Positions 34,801-43,061 of a DNA stretch of 64,000 nt are shown here, in pieces. How positions within the stretch are numbered: position 1 is the stretch's first letter; each line of letters opens with the position of its first letter. Position numbers and translations under genes: made by a program. The stretch covers positions 558,001 to 622,000 of the forward strand of contig NZ_SLXS01000001.1 of the NCBI RefSeq assembly GCF_004340785.1, in the 5' to 3' direction. The stretch is from Tumebacillus sp. BK434. Lineage in GTDB: Bacteria > Bacillota > Bacilli > Tumebacillales > Tumebacillaceae. The notes under the pieces are model-generated. The model saw nothing but the letters and a program-made list of their open reading frames with translations. It was not told where the DNA came from and searched no databases.

Positions 34801-36461
34801 ATGAAGTGTTCGCCGTGACGGCAGGGGAGAGCTATCAGAAAGACGGCACCCACCGCTACGTGATCGACCCGGCCAGCACATCCGACTATGAAAGCGTCAT
34901 GCGCGACCTGCTTCAGCAGGACAAGACGCCATCCAAGCTGCTCCATCTGTTCAGCGTGACCGGCGACCGCGACCTGAGCGGAGACTTCGACACGGCGCAG
35001 ACGCTCGGCTTCTACTCGTTGTTGAACATCGCCAAGGCGGTCTCCCGCCTCCACCTCGCCGATCCGCTCGAACTCTGGGTCGTGGTCGACCACCTGAGCG
35101 AGATCGAAAGCGCCGATGCGCCTTGTGCAGAAAAAGCGACCTTGCTCGCCGCCTGCAAAGTCATCCCGCAGGAATATGCCAACATCACCTGCCGCGCTCT
35201 CGAAGTGCGCGTGCCGCATGCGAACTCCCGCCAAGCGGAGCGCCTGTTGACGCAGCTCACAAACGAGCTTGCGGCAGGCAGTGCGGACCGGCTCGTCGGC
35301 TTCCGCGGGCAGCACCGCTTTGTGCAGACGTTTGAGCCGCACCCGCTGCCGCAAGCGGAAGGGCGTCCGGCGCGCCTGCGCGACAACGGTGTCTACCTGA
35401 TCACCGGCGGACTCGGTGCGTTTGGCACCTGGTACGCCGAGTACCTCGCGCAGACGGTGCAAGCGAAGCTCGTCCTCGTCACCCGCACGCCGCTTCCACA
35501 CCGCGACCAGTGGGCCGATCCGCTGGCTGCCGAGCACGGAGAAGACAAGCTCAGCGCGCGCACCTACAACGTGCGCCGTCTGGAAGCGCTCGGGGCAGAA
35601 GTGCGCGTCGTCAACGCGGATGTCGCGGATGAAGCGCAGATGTGCGCTGTGATCGCTGCTACCGAAGCGGAGTGGGGTCCGATCCACGGCGTGATCCATG
35701 CCGCAGGGCTGGTCGACCCGGACTCGATGACGACGATCGCCGAGACGACCACAGCCGAATGCGAGCCGCATTTCCGCCCGCGCGTCGGCGGTGCGTACGT
35801 GCTGCAGCGCCTGTTCGCTGCCAAGCCGCTCGACTTCTGTCTGATCAACTCCTCGCTGTCCTCCGTCCTCGGGGGTATCGGCCTCGTCGCGCCGACGGCG
35901 GCGCACCTGTTCCTCGACGCCTTTGCTCTCAACCAGCAGCGCGAAGGGGACTTCCCGTGGCTGCTCATCAATTGGGAGCCGGGCACCGGCCCGCAGATGC
36001 TCGACGCCATCGGTCGGGTCTTGGCGATGGAACCGGCCGTCCCGGTGGTCGCATCGCCCAAAGACCTGCATCTGGCGCTGAAAAAATGGATTCAGTTCGA
36101 CGCCAAGAGCGGCCAGCAGGACGCGGTGCATGAAAAGCTGTCCGGCCAGGCGCACGCACGCCCCAACCTGCATACGGCCTATGTCGCGCCGCGCGATGAG
36201 GGGGAGGAGCTGATCGCCGCGATCTTCCAAGAGCTGCTCGGCATCGAAACGGTCGGCGTGCACGACTCCTTCTTCCAGCTCGGCGGCAACTCGCTGCTCG
36301 GCACGCAGCTGATCACCAGGCTGCGCAGCTCGTTCCAAGTCGACCTGCCCCTGCGCATTCTCTTCGAAGCGTCGACGGTCGCTGAGCTGTCGGTGATCAT
36401 CGAAGAGCTGATCATCGAAGAGATCTCCAAGCTGAGCGATGAAGAAGCTTTGAGCTATTAG
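31893..36461 (+). CDS. Type I PKS P5: KS-AT(malonyl)-KR(defective)-ACP
   Basis: 1522 residues; ATG 31893 follows AAGGAGGT at 31875-31882. The ketosynthase (8-435) has its active Cys near 180 (TACSTSLT) and both His (EAHGTGT, NVGHLD). The acyltransferase (about 530-850) has GHSLGEY near 650 and HPFHSPLM near 747; the HxFHS form is typical of malonyl-CoA specificity. A ketoreductase region (about 890-1345) has an intact cofactor loop TGGLGAFG near 1172. Its catalytic segment, however, reads GLVAPTAAHLFLDAF where family members have a Tyr-x3-Asn pattern: Tyr is Pro and Asn is His. The carrier domain follows (LGGNSLL near 1466). The C-terminus KLSDEEALSY looks like a docking tail for P6. There is no DH, ER or MT. 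It should add one two-carbon unit, probably left as a beta-ketone. Confidence 0.93.
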   Translation: MSHEDQPLEGIAVVGLSGRFPGAKNIEEFWNNLREGVESVRFFSDEELLAAGVSPAKLQDPNFVKAGATLDGVAEFDAAFFGFNPREAEIMDPQHRLFLESAWSALEHAGYDPDRYDGTISVFAGTGISRYMLFNLLPNRELVESVGQVQLMITNDKDYVATRTSHKLNLKGASVSLSTACSTSLTAVHLACQSLLIGETDMALAGGVSIAVPQTAGYTYVNGSILSPDGHCRAFDDNAKGTVPGSGLGVVVLKRLEDAVQDGDTIYAVIKGTAISNDGAQKVGFTAPGVEGQSQAIAEALAIADVEPDTVTYIEAHGTGTELGDPIEISALTQAFQLSTDRTGYCKIGSVKTNVGHLDAAAGVTGLIKTVLSLQHGEIPPTLNFEKANAKIDFENSPFVVNTELTPWETDGQPRRAGVSSFGLGGTNVHAVLEEAPVQASEDAARPWQLLLLSAKTDAALESATDNLAAHLTAHPEQKLADIAYTLQVGRKGFASRRALVVKDHAEAADLLAGRDPQKLMSRTLPMQERPVAFLFTGVGDQYVNMGYELYQTEALFQETVDECCELLKPHLGADLRDLLFDPERAATGQGQAAQAFDLRKMLRRDETADPQAQQLNETVYAQPAMFVIEYALSRLLMAWGMQPQAMIGHSLGEYVAACHAGVFELEDALLLVAKRAQLIQELPGGAMLAVPMSAEEAQGWLADGLYLATVNAPKHCVISGTEEAIAALEARLQGQGVACSRVASTHPFHSPLMQPIAERLTELVRQAGPQAPQIPFLSNVTGTWASAEDVTDPAYWARHLCQTVHFADGVRALAEDPNLLLLEVGPGQTLSSFAAQTLTGRTVLPTLRASFDQRSDAAFLLSTLGQLWLEGVEIDWRAFTGDERRLRVPLPTYPFEHHRYWIEPLAGASAPSAGQEVKADIADWFSLPVWKRTLAQLPTAEQEAARWLVFADEHGLGQQLAKRLTALGHEVFAVTAGESYQKDGTHRYVIDPASTSDYESVMRDLLQQDKTPSKLLHLFSVTGDRDLSGDFDTAQTLGFYSLLNIAKAVSRLHLADPLELWVVVDHLSEIESADAPCAEKATLLAACKVIPQEYANITCRALEVRVPHANSRQAERLLTQLTNELAAGSADRLVGFRGQHRFVQTFEPHPLPQAEGRPARLRDNGVYLITGGLGAFGTWYAEYLAQTVQAKLVLVTRTPLPHRDQWADPLAAEHGEDKLSARTYNVRRLEALGAEVRVVNADVADEAQMCAVIAATEAEWGPIHGVIHAAGLVDPDSMTTIAETTTAECEPHFRPRVGGAYVLQRLFAAKPLDFCLINSSLSSVLGGIGLVAPTAAHLFLDAFALNQQREGDFPWLLINWEPGTGPQMLDAIGRVLAMEPAVPVVASPKDLHLALKKWIQFDAKSGQQDAVHEKLSGQAHARPNLHTAYVAPRDEGEELIAAIFQELLGIETVGVHDSFFQLGGNSLLGTQLITRLRSSFQVDLPLRILFEASTVAELSVIIEELIIEEISKLSDEEALSY

Positions 36462-36482
36462 TCCCGGAGGTGTAAGCAAACG

Positions 36483-39400
36483 ATGGACCACAACAAAGAG
36501 AACATCTTAGAGAAGCGCTCCAGCCTGTCTGCCGCCCAGCGCGAACTGCTCAAGCGGCGGATGCGCGGGGATGCGACCGCTCCGGCTGCCGTCAAGCCGA
36601 GCGGCATTCCGCGACGCCCGGCCGGCGACATTCCGCTCAGCTCCTCTCAGCAGCGGGTCTGGCTGCTCGACCAGTTGGAACCGGGGACGGCGACGTACAA
36701 CATCCCCTACGCCGTGCAGATGACGGGCGACTTGCGCCTCGACGTGCTGGAACGGGCATTGAATGAGATCGCCGCCCGTCACGAAGCGCTGCGCAGCGTG
36801 TTCACCGCCGGGGAAGCGGATGCGGTGCAGACGGTGTTGCCGCATCTGTCGCTGACCGTTCCGCTGATCGACCTGTCGCATCTTCCGTCCGCAGAGCGCG
36901 CTGCCGAAACCGCGCGGCTCACCGAGGAAGAATCGAAGCGCCCGTTCGATCTGGCCCACGGCCCGCTCTTGCGGGCGACCGTCCTGCAGCACGGAGCGGA
37001 CGCTTATACCCTCGTGCTGGTCATCCACCACATCATCGGGGACGGCTGGTCGTTTGGCGTGCTGACCCGCGAGATGGCAGCGCTGTACGATGCCTTTTTG
37101 GCCGGCCGACCTTCTCCGCTCCCGGCACTGCCTGTGCAGTACGGCGATTTTGCCCACTGGCAGCGGGCGTGGATGCAAGGGGACGTCCTGCAAAAGCAGC
37201 TCGGCTACTGGAAAGAGCAGTTGGGCCAAGAGCTGACCACCCTGCACCTGCCGACCGACCGGCCGCGCCCGGCGATGCAGACCTTTTCCGGCGCCCTGTA
37301 CGATTTCTGGCTGCCCAAAGAGCTGGAACATCGTCTGGAAGCGCTGAGCAAAGCGGAAGGCGCCACGCTCTACATGACCCTGCTCGCCGCTTTCAAAACG
37401 CTGCTCTACCGCTACACGATGCAGGAAGACATCACCGTCGGCTCCCCGATCGCCAACCGCAATCAAGCGGAGATCGAAGGGCTGATCGGCTTTTTCGTCA
37501 ACACGCTCGTCATGCGTACCGGTGTGCACGGTGAACTGTCCTTCCGCGACGTGCTGGCCCGCGTGAAAGAGACGGCGGTGGGAGCGTTTGCCAACCAGGA
37601 TCTGCCGTTCGAAAAGCTCGTCGAAGAGCTCCAGCCGGAGCGCAACATGAGCTACTCGCCGTTGTTCCAAGTGATGTTCGCACTGCAAAACGCGCCGGTG
37701 CCGGAGCTAAAGCTCCCCGGACTGCATTTGCAGGCGCAAGAGTTGGACAGCGGCACCTCCAAATTTGACCTGTCGCTCTATATGATGCAAAAAGACAACG
37801 GGCTGCTGGCCCGCTTCGAATACAACACCGACCTGTTCGACCGCGCCACGATGGAGCGGATGGGGGAACATCTGCACAACCTGCTGCAAAGCATCTTGAA
37901 CGACGCGGGGCAAAAGATCGCCGTGCTGCCCCTGCTCACTCCGCAGGAAGCGTCATTGTTTGCAGGGGAGTGGAACGGTCCGCAAGCCGACTTCCCGCAG
38001 GACGAGACGATCTACAGCCTGTTCGAGCAGCAGGCCGCCCGCACGCCAGATGCGCCGGCGATCCTGTACGAACAACAGGCGTTGACCTTCGGCGAGCTGA
38101 ACGCCCGCGCAAACCAAGTGGCGCGCTTCCTGCAAAAACAAGGCGTGACGCCGCAAGGGCTGGTCGGGATCTCGATGGAGCGCACACCGGAGATGATCAT
38201 CGGCTTGCTCGGCATCATGAAGGCGGGCGCAGCGTACGTGCCGGTCGACCCCGGTTACCCGGAAGAGCGCAAAGCGTATATGCTCGCAGACTCCGGCGTG
38301 AACCTTTTGCTCACCCAGTCCCGGGTGCTGGCCACCTTGCCCGCACACTCCGCCCAAGTGGTATGCCTCGACACCGGATGGGCGGAGATCGCCGAGGAGC
38401 GCACCGACAACCTCGGCATCGCCCTCGACCCGTCCAGCATCTGGTATGTGCTCTACACGTCCGGCTCGACCGGCAAACCGAAAGGCGTCGAAGGCCCGTA
38501 CGGAGCGATGGTCAACCGCTTCCAGTGGATGTGGAACCGTTACCCGTTCGCGACAGGCGACGTCTGCTCACAGAAGACCTCGCTCAACTTCGGCGACTCG
38601 GTCTGGGAGATCTGGGGCCCGCTCCTGCAAGGGGTGCCGCTGGTGATCTTCAGCGACCTGACCGTCAAAGACATCGAGCAGTTCGTGCCGGCCCTGCGCA
38701 GCCACAAGGTGACGCGGATCGTGCTCGTGCCGTCCCTGCTGCGCGCCTTGCTCGACACGTACGACGATCTGCAGCAGGAACTGCCCGACCTGAAATTCTG
38801 GGTCTGCTCCGGCGAGGCGCTGACGGTCGAACTGACCCAGCGCTTCCAAAAAGCGCTGCCCGACGCCTTGCTGCTCAACCTCTACGGCTCGACGGAAGTG
38901 GCGGCAGACGTCACGTACTACGAGACGGAGCAGGTGCCGCAAAGCGCGGTGAACATCCCGATCGGGCGGCCGATCGCCAACGCCAAGCTGTACATTCTCG
39001 ACCGCAACCTGCAGCAGGTGCCGATCGGCGTGCCGGGCGAGCTGTGCGCAGGCGGGGCGGTGCTGGCCCGCGGCTACTATTTGCGGCCCGATCTGACGGC
39101 GGAGCGCTTTTTGCCCAATCCGTACGGCGACGGCCGCCTGTTCAAGACGGGCGATGTCGTGCGCTGGCTGCCGGACGGCAACATCGAGTTCCTCGGCCGC
39201 GTCGACAACCAGGTCAAGGTCCGCGGGTTCCGCATCGAGCTCGGCGAGATCGAAGCGGCGCTGATCCAGCATGACGCCGTGCATTCGACGATCGTCACGG
39301 TGCGCGAAGACATTCCGGGCGACAAACGCCTCGTCGCCTACTCGGTGCCACATGCGGACACAGAGGTGAGCGCAGGCGACCTGCGCCAGTTTTTGCAAAA

Positions 39401-42400
39401 CAAGCTGCCGGAGTACATGGTGCCGTCGGCGTTTGTGATGCTCGACGCGCTGCCGCTCACGCCGAGCGGCAAAGTCAACCGTGTGGCACTGCCGGCACCG
39501 GATGCGGCAACCGGGCAGGCGGAGCGGCCGTATGTCGCGCCCCGCACCGAAGTGGAAGCGAGGCTGGCCGCGATCTGGCAGGAAGTGCTGCGCCTTGAAC
39601 GGGTCAGCGCCGATGCCCATTTCTTCGAACTCGGCGGGCACTCGCTGCTGGCGACGCAGATCTTGTCCCGCGTGCGCAAGGCGTTCGACGTGAACTTGCC
39701 GTTGAAGCTGTTCTTCGAAACGCCGAAGCTGGACGCGCTGGCCGACCGGATCGAAGCGGCCCGCCGCGAAGGTCAAAGCACAGGCGAGCCGATCCTGCCG
39801 CAGCCGCGCGACGAGTACATGCCGATGTCCTCGTCGCAGGAGCGCTTGTGGTTCTTCGAGCAGTTCCAGCCGGGCACGCCGACCTATAACATTCCGGAAG
39901 TGGTGCGCATCGAAGGGGCGGTCAACCTCGAAGCGCTGCAGGCGACATTCGATGAGCTGGTACGCCGCCATGAGAACCTGCGGACCTCGTTCCACATGGT
40001 CGACGGCAACCCGGTGCAAAAAATCGAGCCGTTCGCGCCGCGCCCGCTCCCGGTGATCGACCTGCAAGGCTTGCCCGATGCAGAACGCTTCCCGCGCGCG
40101 ATGGAGCTGGTGACCGAGCTGTATCAAAAACCGTTCACGCTCTCCGACGGCGCTCCGTTTTCGCTGACGCTGCTGCGTTTGTCGGAGCAAGATCACATTT
40201 TGTCCTTGATGATGCACCACATCATCACCGACGGCTGGTCGATGAGCCGGATCTATCAGGAGACGCTTGCGATGTACGAGCGCTTCTCACAAGGCGGACT
40301 GTCTGCGCTGCCGGAACTGCCCGTCCAATATGCCGACTACGCGGTTTGGCAGCGGGACTGGCTGAACGGGGAAGGGCTGACCGACCAGCTGACGTACTGG
40401 CGGGAGCAGTTGCAAGGCCCGCTGCCGGTGCTGCAGCTGCCGACCGACCGTCCGCGTCCGGCGCAGCAGACTTTCCGGGGCCGCTCGTTCTCGTTCGAAG
40501 TGCCGCGCGGCTTGTCGGACGAGCTGCACAAGCTCTGCCGTCAGGAAGGCGTCACCTTGTACATGCTGCTCTTGGCGGCGTTTAACACGCTGCTTTCGCG
40601 CTACTCCGGGCAACAGGACATCCTGCTCGGCTCGCCGGTCGCCAACCGCACCCGCGAAGAGGTGGAAGGGCTGATCGGATTTTTCGTCAACACGCTCGTG
40701 CTGCGCACCGACCTGTCGGGCGAGCCGACCTTCCGCGAACTGCTCGCGCGCGTCAAGCAGACCACGCTCGATGCCTACGCGCATCAGGATGTGCCGTTTG
40801 AACGCCTCGTCGAAGCGGTGAAGCCGGAGCGCAGCACCTCGCACGCCACGCTGGTGCAGGCGGTGTTCGCCCTGCTCAACACGCCGGGCTCCGCCTTGCA
40901 GGTGGAAGGGCTGAAGGTCGAAATGCCGGGCATGATGCTGACCCGCCTCGGCGTGCAAAAAGAGTCGATCGATTATGATCTTGTGATCAACATGCTCGAC
41001 AACGAAAACGGTCTGCGCGGGGTGTTCGAATACAACACCGATCTGTTCGACACGGAGACGATGCAGCGCATGCTCCGCCATTTCATCGCGCTGCTCGGTG
41101 CGATTCTCGAAGCTCCGGAGCGGAAGATCCACGAGATCCCGTTCTTGTCAGATGCGGAGCAGGCAGAACTGCTCGCCATCGGCCGCAGCAGCGGGACGCT
41201 CTCCGTGCAGGACGCCTGCCTCCACCACAGCTTCGAGCGCCAAGCCGCTCTCACCCCCGATGCGACCGCGCTGGTCGCCGGGGAGTCGCGCCTGACCTAC
41301 CGCGAGCTGAACCGCCAGGCCAATGCGGTGGCCGCTCGTCTGCAGGTGCTCGGCGTCGGGCCGGACGGGCTGGTCGGGATCTACATGGACCGCTCGGCCG
41401 ACATGGTGACCGGCATGCTCGGCGTGTTAAAGGCGGGCGGTGCTTATGTGCCGCTCGACCCGGCATACCCGCAGGAGCGCATCCTGTACACGATGGAAGA
41501 CGCCAAGCTGACGGTGCTGCTGACCCAGGCCCACCTGCTCGGCGACCTCCCGGAGCATGGCGCGGAAAAAGTGTGTCTGCCGCTCACAGACACCGATCAG
41601 GCGGTCGATGACAACCCGACGTCTTTTGTGACAGAAAGAGATCTGGCGTACGTCATCTACACGTCCGGCTCCACCGGGCGGCCGAAAGGGGTGGCGATCG
41701 AACATCGCAGCGCCGCCACGCTGATCGAATGGGCCAAAGCCGAATATTCCAAGCAAGATCTGTCCGGCGTGCTGTTCGCCACCTCGATCTGCTTCGACCT
41801 GTCCGTCTTCGAGCTGTTCGTGACGCTGGCAGCTGGCGGAACCGTTCTGCTCGCCGAAAACGCGCTGCATCTGCCCGATCTGCCCGCCCGCGACGAGGTG
41901 ACCTTGATCAATACTGTGCCCTCGGCGATCGCCGAGCTCTTGCGCCTGCAAGCGATCCCGGCTTCGGTGCGCACCGTCAACCTGGCCGGGGAAGCGCTGC
42001 CGCTACACCTCGTGCAGAAGCTGTACCGGCTCGGCACGGTGGAGAAAGTTTACAACTTGTACGGCCCGTCGGAAGATACGACGTACTCGACGTACGCTTT
42101 GATCGACCGCGAAGAAGCGACAGCGCCGGTGATCGGACGCCCGTTGCCAAATACCGAGGCCTACCTGCTCGATGCGCACCTGCAGCCGGTGCCGCTCGGA
42201 GTGGCCGGACAGCTGTTCCTCGCCGGCGACGGGCTGGCGCGGGGTTACTTGGGCCGTGACGATCTCACCGCCGAGAAATTCATTCCGAATCCGTTCGCCG
42301 CTGAGCCAGGTGCCCGCATGTATGCGACCGGCGACTTGGTGCGCTGGCTGCCGGACGGGACTCTGGACTACCTCGGCCGCCTCGATCATCAGGTCAAGCT

Positions 42401-43019
42401 GCGCGGTTTCCGCATCGAGACCGGGGAGATCGAAACGCTGCTCCTCCGCCACGGGGCGGTGCGGGAAGCGCTCGTGATTCTGCGCGAAGACGCACCCGGC
42501 CAGGCCAGCCTGACCGCGTACCTCGTCACCGCGCCGGAAGTGGAGACGCCGGAGCCGAACGAACTGCGGGCCTTGCTCAAGCAGCACCTGCCGGAATACA
42601 TGGTGCCGGGTCACTTTGTCTACCTGCCCGCGTTCCCGCTGTCGCCAAACGGCAAAGTCGACCGCAAGCGCCTGCCCGCGCCGGAGCAAAGCCTCGGGAG
42701 CAAGCAGGAGTTCGTGGCGCCGCGCAATGAGACGGAAGCGAAGCTCGCCGCGATCTGGCAGGAGCTGCTCGGGATCGAACAGGTCGGCGTGCAGGACAGC
42801 TTCTTCGAAATCGGCGGGCACTCGCTGATCGCCACCCGGATGGCAGCTGTGATCCAAGCGCAGTTCGGCATCCATGTTCCGCTGAAGCAGCTGTTTGAAG
42901 CGGTGACGATCTCCGAGCTGGCCACCCTGATCGAACAGGTGCAGTTGACCGGTGGTCAAGAGTTCGAGCAGCCGGGGATCAAGGCGGTCAGACGCACCGC
43001 CCGTAAGCGGCGCTCCTAA
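36483..43019 (+). CDS. NRPS P6: C-A(beta-Ala)-T-C-A(Ala)-T
   Basis: 2178 residues; ATG 36483 after GGAGGTG. The first 40 residues (NILEKRSSLSAAQRELLKRR) form a helical docking-like leader seen on C domains that follow PKS modules. C1 has HHIIGDG near 182. A1 covers about 505-1000; its A4 motif is FGDSVWE, so the Asp that normally binds the alpha-amino group is shifted by one. The full code reads GDWVVSLADK, against VDWVISLADK for beta-alanine, and the stretch LYGSTEVAADVT also fits beta-amino-acid domains. T1 lies near 1054. C2 has HHIITDG near 1245. A2 covers about 1575-2060; its code DLFNNALTYK equals the remembered alanine code. T2 lies near 2114. The tail is basic (RRTARKRRS) and there is no TE. 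It lies between P5 and P7 in one tight unit. Confidence 0.93.
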   Translation: MDHNKENILEKRSSLSAAQRELLKRRMRGDATAPAAVKPSGIPRRPAGDIPLSSSQQRVWLLDQLEPGTATYNIPYAVQMTGDLRLDVLERALNEIAARHEALRSVFTAGEADAVQTVLPHLSLTVPLIDLSHLPSAERAAETARLTEEESKRPFDLAHGPLLRATVLQHGADAYTLVLVIHHIIGDGWSFGVLTREMAALYDAFLAGRPSPLPALPVQYGDFAHWQRAWMQGDVLQKQLGYWKEQLGQELTTLHLPTDRPRPAMQTFSGALYDFWLPKELEHRLEALSKAEGATLYMTLLAAFKTLLYRYTMQEDITVGSPIANRNQAEIEGLIGFFVNTLVMRTGVHGELSFRDVLARVKETAVGAFANQDLPFEKLVEELQPERNMSYSPLFQVMFALQNAPVPELKLPGLHLQAQELDSGTSKFDLSLYMMQKDNGLLARFEYNTDLFDRATMERMGEHLHNLLQSILNDAGQKIAVLPLLTPQEASLFAGEWNGPQADFPQDETIYSLFEQQAARTPDAPAILYEQQALTFGELNARANQVARFLQKQGVTPQGLVGISMERTPEMIIGLLGIMKAGAAYVPVDPGYPEERKAYMLADSGVNLLLTQSRVLATLPAHSAQVVCLDTGWAEIAEERTDNLGIALDPSSIWYVLYTSGSTGKPKGVEGPYGAMVNRFQWMWNRYPFATGDVCSQKTSLNFGDSVWEIWGPLLQGVPLVIFSDLTVKDIEQFVPALRSHKVTRIVLVPSLLRALLDTYDDLQQELPDLKFWVCSGEALTVELTQRFQKALPDALLLNLYGSTEVAADVTYYETEQVPQSAVNIPIGRPIANAKLYILDRNLQQVPIGVPGELCAGGAVLARGYYLRPDLTAERFLPNPYGDGRLFKTGDVVRWLPDGNIEFLGRVDNQVKVRGFRIELGEIEAALIQHDAVHSTIVTVREDIPGDKRLVAYSVPHADTEVSAGDLRQFLQNKLPEYMVPSAFVMLDALPLTPSGKVNRVALPAPDAATGQAERPYVAPRTEVEARLAAIWQEVLRLERVSADAHFFELGGHSLLATQILSRVRKAFDVNLPLKLFFETPKLDALADRIEAARREGQSTGEPILPQPRDEYMPMSSSQERLWFFEQFQPGTPTYNIPEVVRIEGAVNLEALQATFDELVRRHENLRTSFHMVDGNPVQKIEPFAPRPLPVIDLQGLPDAERFPRAMELVTELYQKPFTLSDGAPFSLTLLRLSEQDHILSLMMHHIITDGWSMSRIYQETLAMYERFSQGGLSALPELPVQYADYAVWQRDWLNGEGLTDQLTYWREQLQGPLPVLQLPTDRPRPAQQTFRGRSFSFEVPRGLSDELHKLCRQEGVTLYMLLLAAFNTLLSRYSGQQDILLGSPVANRTREEVEGLIGFFVNTLVLRTDLSGEPTFRELLARVKQTTLDAYAHQDVPFERLVEAVKPERSTSHATLVQAVFALLNTPGSALQVEGLKVEMPGMMLTRLGVQKESIDYDLVINMLDNENGLRGVFEYNTDLFDTETMQRMLRHFIALLGAILEAPERKIHEIPFLSDAEQAELLAIGRSSGTLSVQDACLHHSFERQAALTPDATALVAGESRLTYRELNRQANAVAARLQVLGVGPDGLVGIYMDRSADMVTGMLGVLKAGGAYVPLDPAYPQERILYTMEDAKLTVLLTQAHLLGDLPEHGAEKVCLPLTDTDQAVDDNPTSFVTERDLAYVIYTSGSTGRPKGVAIEHRSAATLIEWAKAEYSKQDLSGVLFATSICFDLSVFELFVTLAAGGTVLLAENALHLPDLPARDEVTLINTVPSAIAELLRLQAIPASVRTVNLAGEALPLHLVQKLYRLGTVEKVYNLYGPSEDTTYSTYALIDREEATAPVIGRPLPNTEAYLLDAHLQPVPLGVAGQLFLAGDGLARGYLGRDDLTAEKFIPNPFAAEPGARMYATGDLVRWLPDGTLDYLGRLDHQVKLRGFRIETGEIETLLLRHGAVREALVILREDAPGQASLTAYLVTAPEVETPEPNELRALLKQHLPEYMVPGHFVYLPAFPLSPNGKVDRKRLPAPEQSLGSKQEFVAPRNETEAKLAAIWQELLGIEQVGVQDSFFEIGGHSLIATRMAAVIQAQFGIHVPLKQLFEAVTISELATLIEQVQLTGGQEFEQPGIKAVRRTARKRRS

Positions 43020-43061
43020 TGCAGGCCGCAGCTCAACACGAGAAGAGAGGACGATGAAAAC

